From assembly GCF_032461945.1 (NCBI RefSeq), contig NZ_JAWCUD010000007.1:301579-365578 (forward strand): DNA of 64,000 nt. The letters are read 5' to 3'. This DNA comes from Paenibacillus_E violae. GTDB taxonomy: Bacteria; Bacillota; Bacilli; Paenibacillales; NBRC-103111. The notes below the pieces were generated by a model. The model made no database searches, was not told where the DNA came from, and saw only the letters and a program-made list of their open reading frames with translations. The translations under genes were made by a program, and so were the position numbers. This document shows, one piece after another, positions 34,501-41,885 of this stretch (within the stretch, counting starts at the first letter, position 1; the number at the start of each line of letters is the position of its first letter).

Positions 34501-36264
34501 ATCTGTCGTCACAGCTCCCTCTTCCAGTTTGGAGGAAGAAATGATGCCGTCTGCCAAATGAAGCTGCGTGATTGCCCCTTCGCTTATGTGCTTTTCCTCA
34601 ATGAGATTCTCCGTTAAATGGCTTGAAGTAATGGATTGATTTTGTAATTTCGAGCTGGAGATGATGCCGTCTGCCAGATGCCAGTTTTGAATCACTTGCT
34701 GCCGGATATGTTTGCCTTCAACCGTGCCTTCAACCAGCTTGGATGACGTGATCGACTCATCTTGCAGCTTTGCATTGGATATGCTGTTATTGGCTAGGTG
34801 TCCGCTCTGAATCGCCTGCTGTTGGATATGTTTGGCTTCAATCGAGCTTTCTACCAGCTTCGAAGAGGTAATCGATTCATCCTGCAGCTTCGCATTAGAA
34901 ATGATATTGTCAGCGAGATGTCCGATTTGAATGGCCTTCGGGAAAATATGTTTATCCTCTACTGCATTTGCAGCCAGTTTGTCTGCTGTAATGGAGCCAT
35001 CCTGGATCAGTTTGGCGTGTACCGCACCTTCTGCCAGATGTTCGGATTGAATCACGCCGGAAGCAAGATGTGAGGTTTGGATAGAGCCGTCTGCCAGGTG
35101 CTCCGTGCGGATCGAAGACTTCACGATGTGCTTAGCTTCAATCGACAACGGGGCGATCTTTTGATTCGTAACAGCTTGATTCGCCAGCTTCTCCTCAGTG
35201 ACCGATAAAGGAGCGAGTTTATCTTCTGTAATTATCTGACTTTCCAGATGGTAACTGTCGATTGCCCCGTCAGCGATGTGCTCGGCTTCAATTTGACCTG
35301 GCGCAATACTTCGGCTCTGGACGCTTCCATCGGCCAAATGTTCGTTGAAAATAACCTTGGACTGGATATGAACGGAGCAAATGCTTTCATTCGCAATTTT
35401 TTCTTCCGTAACGGCTTGATCTCTTAACTTATCGGTTGTAATCGCTGCATCCATCAGCTTGGCGGTGTCGATGCTGTAATTGGAAATATGTTTGGCTTGC
35501 ACAGCGCCGCTGCGTATTTTGTCAGCTGTAATCGACTGGTCGTCGATCAGCTCATTCGTAATTACCAACTCAGATAAATGCTGCGACAAAATGGAGCCGT
35601 CCGCCAGCTTAATCGAATCAATCGTTTGATCGGCGAGCTTATCCGCTGTGATGCTGTTATCCAGCAGTTTGCTTCCGGGGATCGATTGATCCTGGATTTT
35701 ATCACCGGAGATGCTGTGCGGAGCGATATGTTCATCATAAATGCTGTGCCCGGCGATTTTATCTCGCGTCACGCTGGCTGACGCTAACTTTGACTGATCG
35801 ATTGCAAAATCCTTAATAACTTTAGTCCCGATGCTTTGCGGCTTGATTTTACTTTCGTCAACCGAACGATTCGCGATTTTCTCCCATGTTATCGCTTCTT
35901 CCACGATATCATCCGTGTAGACAACAGGGTTTACAAATTTGCCTGTTTTACGCTCAGAAAGCAGCAGCAGCGGAGGTGCTGGTACGGAAGTCTGAGATAC
36001 ATTTACCACCGTTGCGGGTTTATTCACTTTGGCCGGCTCAACAATCGCCGTTTTCGCTACCGGCGTTTTGGACGTCGGCGTTTTGGGAGAAATACTTGTT
36101 TCAACGACGGGTGCAACCTTTGGACTTGTTTCCGCTTTCTCCTGCTTAACCGGAGCAGGTGAAGGCTGTTCGCTTTCATCTAGCCATTTCAACTCATTTG
36201 TTCGGGAGTTCACTTTTTGCACATAAGGCCTTTCCCTGTTGCTGCTGCTCTTACGCTTACTCAT
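31504..36264 (-). CDS. Giant decapeptide-repeat protein, probable spore-surface scaffold
   Basis: This 1,586-residue protein has no signal peptide. Residues 1-~120 are a Lys/Pro/Thr-rich head (SKRKSSSNRERPYVQ). Residues ~124-1493 are about 137 uninterrupted ten-residue units of the form [VI]-x-[GSD]-x-[KH]-L-x-x-x-[SA], for example VDGSKLAAGS and VSSEHLAEGA. The last ~90 residues form a separate beta-rich domain ending INWISIG; I recall a WIAG-tail domain at the end of Paenibacillus repeat proteins, but cannot verify a match. Hydrophobics at positions 1 and 6 suggest a beta-solenoid. I chose ATG at 36264 behind GGAGAGGAG; 36285 has no site. Flanked by glycosyltransferases, it may be a glycosylated filament or exosporium protein (inference). 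Confidence 0.88.
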   Translation of the reverse strand: MSKRKSSSNRERPYVQKVNSRTNELKWLDESEQPSPAPVKQEKAETSPKVAPVVETSISPKTPTSKTPVAKTAIVEPAKVNKPATVVNVSQTSVPAPPLLLLSERKTGKFVNPVVYTDDIVEEAITWEKIANRSVDESKIKPQSIGTKVIKDFAIDQSKLASASVTRDKIAGHSIYDEHIAPHSISGDKIQDQSIPGSKLLDNSITADKLADQTIDSIKLADGSILSQHLSELVITNELIDDQSITADKIRSGAVQAKHISNYSIDTAKLMDAAITTDKLRDQAVTEEKIANESICSVHIQSKVIFNEHLADGSVQSRSIAPGQIEAEHIADGAIDSYHLESQIITEDKLAPLSVTEEKLANQAVTNQKIAPLSIEAKHIVKSSIRTEHLADGSIQTSHLASGVIQSEHLAEGAVHAKLIQDGSITADKLAANAVEDKHIFPKAIQIGHLADNIISNAKLQDESITSSKLVESSIEAKHIQQQAIQSGHLANNSISNAKLQDESITSSKLVEGTVEGKHIRQQVIQNWHLADGIISSSKLQNQSITSSHLTENLIEEKHISEGAITQLHLADGIISSSKLEEGAVTTDLLAAGSVDTSKLKPHSVTSDKLAASSITAEHLHQGIVASEHLAEGAILGIHLSPETIGTTHLLDGIITSEKLGLGAIRSEHIGNGEIGAEQIVESAIGRDHIAEEAVTTQHLQDQTITTSKIAEEAVTGTKIASMSIETRHLQENSIDGSHLKPGAISSQHLAQGSITLNIFADRSLDGTKLMEQSITGETLAKGAVTEDKLANGAVSSQHMQPGAISTRSLQEQVVTTSKLGEQAVTEAKLADSSVTGRKISSKSVHSEHIVDGAITAAKLANESIHGSKLVAGALSSRHLADGAISSAKLAARAIGSEHIAEGAVTGAKLAKESVDSAKLTAGAVTGDKLADGAVSGAKLGLGIIVHEHLADAAVENNNLAANSVDGTKLSLGAISNYHLADSSVYGAKLATGSVDSSKLTAGAVNHEHIVDGVIDASKLAKGSVDSSKVVPSAIQREHLADSIIDSTKLAEGAVLRSHLVAGIVDGSKLADSSVVSSKLAVGAVKTDHLVDGVINGAKLAPGSVDSSKLVSGAVNSDHIAPGAVNGSKLAALSVDGSKLVENAVSSEHLSASSVTGAKLATGSVDGSKLVAGAVSNYHLADGVVDAMKLAAGSVDGSKLTAGSVNGSHIVDGAIDSGKLAANSVDSSKLSAGAVTGDHLADGALFGAKLAAGSIDGSKLASNAISSYHISAGSVDGSKLAAGAVSSEHLAEGALDGAKLKASSIDSSKLAAGAVNGSHIADGAIDSSKLAVNSVDGSKLALGAVTGDHLADGALSGSKLAAGSIDGSILAAGAVSGEHLAEGALNGAKLQANSIDGSKLVSGTISAFHLGAGCVDSSKLAANSVDSGKLAPGSVDGSKLVSGAISSFHLSPGSVDSSKIIAGAVQGEHLAEGAVEGTKLAAGSVDESKLSFNAVHTPAAKPGALQQFGLVPFELKVQDEIVEVTLLFDEPYADVNYVITATTSHPSCYAVIKQKQTNSAQMIIVRSRFSPDAYGIINWISIGTKG
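31785..35895. repeat. About 137 tandem 30-base units encoding decapeptide repeats
   Basis: The coding part of the giant protein repeats with a strict 30-base period. Units near the 5' end (residues ~130-700) are diverged from one another. Those in the 3' half are much more alike, built from a few near-identical cassettes (SVDGSKL, SSEHLAEG, GAKLAAGS). This gradient suggests the 3' half has recently expanded. The period and lack of unique spacers exclude CRISPR. Confidence 0.85.
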
Positions 36265-36367
36265 AGACTCCTCTCCATTCCACATAAATTGGTCATTTGT
36301 AACATATTCAAGCTCAATCCGAGATGTACGTTAGCCCTGAAAAATGTGCGGACACCCAGATAAATAG

Positions 36368-37534
36368 TTACCTCCCCAATTTATGCTTGTATAAGTCATA
36401 CCTCATTTCTGCCGCCTTATCCCACGTGAACAATTGATCGACTCTTTGAATACCTTGCTCCCCCATGGCTCGTCTTAGCTCTTCATCTGCCAAAAGACGC
36501 AATAAATAAAGAGGCAGGTCCGTCTCGATCTTGCCCAAATCAACTAAATACCCGACCGTCCCATTCTTAATCACTTCGCCGATCCCGCCCGAATTTGTCG
36601 CTACGACGGGAACTCCAGAAGCCATAGCCTCAATATTTACGAGTCCAAAAGCTTCTCCTTCCTCGGAAGGCACGGCAACAACGTCCGCAAGATGAAACCA
36701 TTTCGGGATGTCGGCGTGCGATGTGTAGGGGACAAATTTCACATTCTGAGGCATCTTGCTTCCTTCCCGGTACAACCTTTTCACGTAAGCCGTCAATCTC
36801 CTGGAGCCATAGAAGGCACCGCCGACTAGAATTAAGACCGCATCCGGCTCCGTCTGAATCACCGTTTTCATCGCTTTGAGCAGATGGTGCACCCCTTTTC
36901 TCGGGATAAGCCTACCTACGAAAAGAATGATTTTCCGGTTCTCATAGCCGAGCTTTTTCAGCATTTGAGTGCGGGATTCATTCCCCTCGGAAGACCACCT
37001 TGACGTAAATTTGGTAACGTCCACGCCCAAATGCTGCGTCACAATTTTATGTGCGGCAGACGGCACTTTCGCGAGCACTGCCTGCTTGAGATAGTCGCTG
37101 TTGACGATAACGACATCCGCCGCGGCTAGGCATGCCTTCAAATATTTCTGCGAGATATAAGGCAAAGAAATAAATATTTTTGAGTGCAGCACCAGACTAA
37201 TGAAGCATCTTGGAAAACGTTTGCGCAGATAGAGCACGAAATGCGGCCGATTCTCAACCTGAATGACGCCGGGTTTTCGTATCGCGATTTGGCGAGACAC
37301 GGCGGAAATATAGGAACGAGAGCCCCCGTAAGGAACCCTTATATACGTACATCCTTCCCGCATTTCACTTCTTGGTTGATACTTCGTTCTTCTCCCCAGA
37401 ACACAAACGGGCATAAATGTAACGAGCTTTTCAGCCGTTTTTTGGACAACCTGTTCGACCGAAGAGCTTTTTCCTGAGGGAATGGGAAAAGAACCTGGCG
37501 TAACAATGACAACACGCATAGGTCTCTGGCTCAC
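36368..37534 (-). CDS. Glycosyltransferase family 4 protein
   Basis: This GT4 protein begins near MRVVIVTPGSFPIPSGKSSS, has ILFVGRLIPRKGVHHLLKA, and a donor site VPSEEGEAFGLVNIEAMASG with the EX7E pair, followed by VATNSGGIGEVI. I chose GTG at 37534, six bases after GGGGGAG, giving 388 residues. A start at 37582 adds a basic stretch without a site. It is more distant from the CotSA-like pair and closer to general GT4 mannosyl/glucosyl-transferases. Its gene lies about 100 bases downstream of the start of the giant repeat gene on the same strand and may precede it in one transcript. Confidence 0.9.
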   Translation of the reverse strand: MSQRPMRVVIVTPGSFPIPSGKSSSVEQVVQKTAEKLVTFMPVCVLGRRTKYQPRSEMREGCTYIRVPYGGSRSYISAVSRQIAIRKPGVIQVENRPHFVLYLRKRFPRCFISLVLHSKIFISLPYISQKYLKACLAAADVVIVNSDYLKQAVLAKVPSAAHKIVTQHLGVDVTKFTSRWSSEGNESRTQMLKKLGYENRKIILFVGRLIPRKGVHHLLKAMKTVIQTEPDAVLILVGGAFYGSRRLTAYVKRLYREGSKMPQNVKFVPYTSHADIPKWFHLADVVAVPSEEGEAFGLVNIEAMASGVPVVATNSGGIGEVIKNGTVGYLVDLGKIETDLPLYLLRLLADEELRRAMGEQGIQRVDQLFTWDKAAEMRYDLYKHKLGR

Positions 37535-37687
37535 ACGTAACTCCCCCTTCCTTCTTCTATACATATGCGGATATACAGGCAAAGTTTGGGCAGCTGTCCG
37601 CTACTTACGCAAAAGTATCAGCATCCGTACAAACAAGCTGCACTGCTTTTCCATAAGCTGTAGAGGAGCCTCTATCTTGTCGCGTGA

Positions 37688-37743
37688 CGAAAAACTCTAA
37701 GCCTATGCTTTCGACGCCAGTTTTTCTGGCGAAAAACTCTAAG
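37688..37743. repeat. Short direct repeat and hairpin overlapping a ribosome binding site
   Basis: CGAAAAACTCTAAG occurs at 37688-37701 and 37730-37743. Between them CGCCAG-TTTTT-CTGGCG forms a 6-bp hairpin. The second copy overlaps the AAGGAG of the gene at 37755, so it may influence its translation. Confidence 0.6.
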
Positions 37744-37754
37744 GAGTGAAGTAG

Positions 37755-38858
37755 ATGGTCAATCCCTATGTGGGTATATTAGTGAACGATTCCTTATACG
37801 AAGGCATTCCCCTAGGGAACACAAAATATGAAGCCATCCATTTTTACAGTGACGCCGGCAAACAATTTGGCATTACCCCTTGCTACTTCCGCATGCAGGA
37901 TGTTCACATCCATACGATGAGAGTTCATGCCTATGTGGAAAGAGGAACTTCTCGATATGTGCGTGAATGGATAGCCATGCCGAAAATTATTCATAACCGG
38001 GCCATTTACTTGGACGCTAGTTCCGATCAGGAGCTGGAAAGTTGGACACAGCAAGGTATTCACGTTTTTAACCGATGGAATCGGTACAGTAAGCTGCAAA
38101 TTCACCAAATATTGCTGTTGGATGATGCCATCAGACCCCATTTGCCCGGCACCTTCCCCGCTACCCTCAAAAATATGAAAGTCATGATGAGTGCCTACGA
38201 CTCTATCATTATCAAACCAACGAACTCCAGCATCGGGCGCGGTGTTATGAAAATGGATCGAACCCCCACGGGCTGGCAGCTTGTTTATCCCGCGACACTC
38301 AAAATCAGCAATAAAGTCTGGCGGCAGGTCAACTTTCGCAAACAACTGCCGTTAGCCCTGCGGCGCAAAATCCAAAGCCGCGCCTACCTCGTGCAGCAGC
38401 GCTTGCCTTTGGCTACCTATGACAAACGTCCCTTCGACATGCGTGTATCTGTGCAGCGCGGAGCCTGCGGCGATTGGGGCGTGACGGGAATCGTCGCCAA
38501 AGTCGCTTCACGCAAGCTGTTCTTGACCAATGTGGCGCAAGGAGGCCAAGTGAAGACGTTGACGGAAATTTTGGCAACTGACTATCCGACTCTGAATTCC
38601 CGCGCGGTGTGTGAGCAAATTTCGGAGTTTGCCCTTCAGGTAGCGAAGTTTCTAAGCATGCATTTGCCGCATTTGGCCGATCTCGGACTTGATATCGGGA
38701 TCACCACGGATGGTTATCCTCTATTTATTGAATGCAACGGCAAGGATCAGCGTTATAGTTTCCGAGAAGCAAACATGCTGGAAGAATGGAAAGCCACCTA
38801 CTATAACCCCATGGCTTACGCCAAATATTTGTTGGATGGCGGTACCCCGGTTTATTAG
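37755..38858 (+). CDS. YheC/YheD-family spore coat-associated ATP-grasp protein
   Basis: This 367-residue protein matches the YheC/D family, which carries an ATP-grasp fold and is spore-coat associated in Bacillus. The N-terminus is VGILVNDSLYEGIPLGNTKY. The ATP-grasp part includes IIIKPTNSSIGRGVMKM, VQQRLPLATYDKRPFDMRVS and the metal-binding PLFIECNGKDQRYSF. AAGGAGTGAAGTAG precedes the ATG. ATP-grasp enzymes ligate an acid to an amine or thiol, so it could add an amino acid or form a peptide-like link; no substrate is known. It is the last clear coat-type gene of the island. Confidence 0.9.
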   Translation: MVNPYVGILVNDSLYEGIPLGNTKYEAIHFYSDAGKQFGITPCYFRMQDVHIHTMRVHAYVERGTSRYVREWIAMPKIIHNRAIYLDASSDQELESWTQQGIHVFNRWNRYSKLQIHQILLLDDAIRPHLPGTFPATLKNMKVMMSAYDSIIIKPTNSSIGRGVMKMDRTPTGWQLVYPATLKISNKVWRQVNFRKQLPLALRRKIQSRAYLVQQRLPLATYDKRPFDMRVSVQRGACGDWGVTGIVAKVASRKLFLTNVAQGGQVKTLTEILATDYPTLNSRAVCEQISEFALQVAKFLSMHLPHLADLGLDIGITTDGYPLFIECNGKDQRYSFREANMLEEWKATYYNPMAYAKYLLDGGTPVY

Positions 38859-39181
38859 CCCCTACCGAGCTACAGACAATGGGAACTACGTTCCCCTATT
38901 TTGGCGAAACACAGCTAGTGGGGAATTCTAAGGGAACCAGGATCCGCTAATCCCCCAGTTTCAGGCTATTTGACGGCAAATTCGAGCAAATAGACCCTCT
39001 AGTTCCCCTAAAACAGCCAATTTAGCCCATTTACCACAAATAACGCCCTGTAGTTCCCCTCCCTCTTCCGCCAGCTCCCCATCGCTCAACATGACACCAC
39101 ACAGGTCCCGCTTCTTCCCCAAAAATCAAAAAGAGTGCCCAAGGGTCATCATATGACTGAGGGGCACTCTTTTTAATTGTG
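38859..39181. repeat. Gene-free stretch with GGGAACTA/TAGTTCCC elements
   Basis: GGGAACTA at 38881-38888 and TAGTTCCC at 39000-39007 and 39051-39058 are copies of the intergenic element found at 28765-28892 and 51647-51823. The last is preceded by AAATAACGCCCTG, nearly the same as AAATAGCGCCCTG before the copy at 28885. The rest holds only the terminator at 39128. No gene is seen. Confidence 0.7.
39128..39174. terminator. Bidirectional terminator
   Basis: AAAAAGAGTGCCC pairs with GGGCACTCTTTTT. The T-run is good on both strands. It ends the nagZ-like gene on the minus strand and may stop leakage from the island on the plus strand. Confidence 0.85.
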
Positions 39182-40471
39182 TTATTTCGAACTTAGCACT
39201 TTCTTTACTGCTTGATTGAGGGCGGATACGTCAACCGAACCGACGCTTTCATCCTTCAGCTTGTACTTTTGCTTCAGCTTCTGAATTCTTTCCACACTCT
39301 GATCGATTGTTTCCATCGGAATCCGCTTATCCTGAACGGCTTGTCGCAGCGCCTCGATCACCTTTACAACTTTATTGTAGTCATGCCCGACCATGATCAC
39401 ATTAGCTCCCGCCAAAACGGATTTTACGGCGGAAGCGCCTATATCGTAGTTTTGTTCGATGGCTCCCATCGTCATGTCATCCGTCATGATTACACCTTGG
39501 AAGCCCATCTCCTTGCGCAGCAAGTCCGTCATGATTTTCTTCGACATTGACGCCGGGTTCTGTCCGTCCACTTTGGGCAGCAAAATATGGGCAACCATCA
39601 CAGCATCCGCCTGTTGTTTGAAAGCTTCCGCGAAGGGGATTAATTCAAGCTTGCGCAATCTGTCCAAATCGTTCTGCACTACGGGCAGCCCTACATGCGA
39701 ATCAACTGATGTATCCCCATGGCCCGGGAAATGCTTAACGACTGACGTGATCTGCTGATCTCGCAGCCCCTTCATTTCTTGAATGCCCATAGCGTTGACT
39801 ACAGCAGCGTTCGCTCCAAAAGAACGGTCGCCGATCACCGGATTTTTCGGATTGCTGTTAATATCCAGCACAGGAGCGAAATCAACGTTCAATCCATACG
39901 CACGAAGCTCTGAACCGATCAAATTGCCGATGTTATAGGCATACGTCTTGTTATTCGTTTTGCCGATCTCCTGATTCGTTGGCGTTTTCTGAAGCTCCTC
40001 CGGCAACCGTGTTACCCTTCCGCCCTCCTCGTCCACACCGATCCAGAGCGGCAGCTTATTTTTTGCATTCTTTTGCTTCAGTTCATTCACCAGCGAAACT
40101 AATTGGCTTGAATCTTTTACATTTGGCTTATATAAAATAATGCCGCCCACGTGGTACGTTGAAATCAACGCTTGGGTATTTGCATTTACGCTGTATCCGT
40201 CGATGCCGGCCAAGATCATCTGTCCCAGCTTTTCGTCCAGAGACAGGCCCGCCGTCGGGTTTGCAGGCGTTGGGCTTGGAGTCGGTGCTGCAGCAGTGGG
40301 GTTTGGCGTTGAGATTGGCGTAGCTGCCGGAGCAGAAGCAGATGGCGTTGGGGACAAAGGCGCGGCTGAAGACGTGTTATCTTTTGGAGAAGATGCGCAC
40401 CCCGCTAAAAAGAGAGATAACGCAGCCGCACACATCATACTCTTGGTATATCTAGGAATTACAAAATTCAC
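39182..40471 (-). CDS. nagZ: Beta-N-acetylhexosaminidase (NagZ-like, GH3) lipoprotein
   Basis: GH3 enzymes of this type remove beta-linked GlcNAc from muropeptides or wall fragments. The 429-residue protein has a lipoprotein signal (SLFLAGC lipobox), a Pro/Thr/Ala-rich linker, and the catalytic domain with KHFPGHGDTSVDSHVGLP (the His general acid/base loop), VMVAHILLP and VIMTDDMTMGAI with the nucleophile Asp. It is anchored outside the membrane. I chose GTG at 40471, with AGGTG about six bases upstream; an ATG at 40489 lacks a site. It stands alone with a terminator at 39128. Confidence 0.9.
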   Translation of the reverse strand: MNFVIPRYTKSMMCAAALSLFLAGCASSPKDNTSSAAPLSPTPSASAPAATPISTPNPTAAAPTPSPTPANPTAGLSLDEKLGQMILAGIDGYSVNANTQALISTYHVGGIILYKPNVKDSSQLVSLVNELKQKNAKNKLPLWIGVDEEGGRVTRLPEELQKTPTNQEIGKTNNKTYAYNIGNLIGSELRAYGLNVDFAPVLDINSNPKNPVIGDRSFGANAAVVNAMGIQEMKGLRDQQITSVVKHFPGHGDTSVDSHVGLPVVQNDLDRLRKLELIPFAEAFKQQADAVMVAHILLPKVDGQNPASMSKKIMTDLLRKEMGFQGVIMTDDMTMGAIEQNYDIGASAVKSVLAGANVIMVGHDYNKVVKVIEALRQAVQDKRIPMETIDQSVERIQKLKQKYKLKDESVGSVDVSALNQAVKKVLSSK

Positions 40472-40561
40472 TCTAACACCTGCCTTCATGATAAGTCATG
40501 CCTATTAGACGATGTGCCAGTTGAAATAGTTACAAATGAAATGGATATAAATAACACAGAA

Positions 40562-40858
40562 CTACTCCTTTCTGATCTCTATTAACAGGCGTTTCCACAT
40601 TAAGTAGATCCCGTAACATCCCAAATAGGCTCCGCTTAAAAGGAATAACTGGTTGTTGAAAACTCCATGAATATTCGTCATAAACACCGTATCATCCCGT
40701 AATATGTCATTAACCGCCAATGCGGAAATAATACCAAAGACATATGCACTGACCATTGCCAGAATATGAAACCAAATACGGCAGCTTATGAACATCCATG
40801 AGCCAACTAGCATGCAGGCTGGAATTAAAAACAGAATCAATATAATCATAATGGACAT
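40562..40858 (-). CDS. Small membrane protein, function unknown
   Basis: This 98-residue protein has three predicted membrane segments (IILILFLIPACMLVGSWMF, ILAMVSAYVFGIISALAV, LLSGAYLGCYGIYLMW). AGGTGAACGGGTACA precedes the ATG at 40858. The second and third segments are separated by a short loop containing NIHGVFNNQ. I do not recognise a family. It lies between the nagZ-like gene and psd, divergent from the latter. Confidence 0.7.
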   Translation of the reverse strand: MSIMIILILFLIPACMLVGSWMFISCRIWFHILAMVSAYVFGIISALAVNDILRDDTVFMTNIHGVFNNQLFLLSGAYLGCYGIYLMWKRLLIEIRKE

Positions 40859-41081
40859 TGTACCCGTTCACCTCATTAACAGCATTGACAAGCATATTTC
40901 ACCTCAAACAGCCTTCAGACTATTTTTTTAGCCACCTACCTTGCCGTTTCTTCTTCATTCGACAATTGATTCTTTTACCTTTCTGTGGCAAGATTAGCGA
41001 AGAACCATAAATAGGCATCTTTGAAGAAACTTGAACGTTGGTCAAAAGCCCGCCTAACCACGAATGAACAGGAGTTAATCT

Positions 41082-41870
41082 ATGTCAAAACCGTTCTTCA
41101 AATTGCTAACCGAGCTCTCCTCACGTAAATGGGTATCCCAAGTGACAGGAGCTTTTGCCAGGTCCAGAGCAAGCCGGATGTTCATTCCCCGTTTTGCCCA
41201 AACTTATGGTATACGTATTGAAGATGCTGAGAAGCATGTAAAAGATTACAAATCCCTAAATGATTTCTTTACCCGCCGCTTAAAGCCGGGTTTACGCCCG
41301 ATTCACGAAGATGAGACGCGTGTCGTAAGTCCGGTTGATGCCATGATTACAGGGATCGGGGACATTAAAGACGGCTTGATCGTCAACGTCAAAGGTCAAG
41401 ACTACACCATTGAGGAGCTGCTTAACCGGTCGCCCCGCACAGTTAATTACAAAAACGGCTTCTACTTCGTCCTGTACTTAAGCCCAACCGATTATCACCG
41501 CATTCATTCTCCGATTACGGGGGACATCCTTGAAAAAGAGCACGTGCTCGGTAAAGTGTATCCGGTGAATGAATTCGGTCTTCGCCATATGAAGCGAGTC
41601 CTTAGTCGCAATGAGCGATTAATTACTTTCATCCAGCATCATACAGGCGAAGTTGCCGTCGTAAAGGTCGGAGCGCTGAACGTGAGCTCGATTCAGTACG
41701 TCAAGCCGCTTCCCAAAACATTGGAGCGCGGTCAAGAGCTGGCTTATTTCGAGTTCGGCTCAACCGTTGTTCTGCTTTTTGAAGACGATATGTTTGAACC
41801 TCGCCCGGACCTTAAGCTTGGTTCCAAAGTGAAAATGGGAGAAGACCTCGGCCGTTTCCTAGATAAATAG
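41082..41870 (+). CDS. psd: Phosphatidylserine decarboxylase proenzyme
   Basis: Psd converts phosphatidylserine to phosphatidylethanolamine on the membrane. The proenzyme cleaves itself at the Gly-Ser of the (L)GST motif, here FGSTVVLLFE near the C-terminus, to create the pyruvoyl cofactor. DYHRIHSPITG carries the catalytic His. 262 residues matches the short Bacillus type. AGGAGTTAATCT precedes the ATG. The next gene is an MFS exporter 15 bases on, probably co-transcribed. No pssA is adjacent. Confidence 0.95.
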   Translation: MSKPFFKLLTELSSRKWVSQVTGAFARSRASRMFIPRFAQTYGIRIEDAEKHVKDYKSLNDFFTRRLKPGLRPIHEDETRVVSPVDAMITGIGDIKDGLIVNVKGQDYTIEELLNRSPRTVNYKNGFYFVLYLSPTDYHRIHSPITGDILEKEHVLGKVYPVNEFGLRHMKRVLSRNERLITFIQHHTGEVAVVKVGALNVSSIQYVKPLPKTLERGQELAYFEFGSTVVLLFEDDMFEPRPDLKLGSKVKMGEDLGRFLDK

Positions 41871-41885
41871 CGAGAGGAGCGCATC

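Noticed and set aside
31785..35895. Regular repeats that could be read as a CRISPR array
   Set aside because: The period is a continuous 30 bases with no unique spacers, lies wholly in one reading frame and encodes decapeptides.
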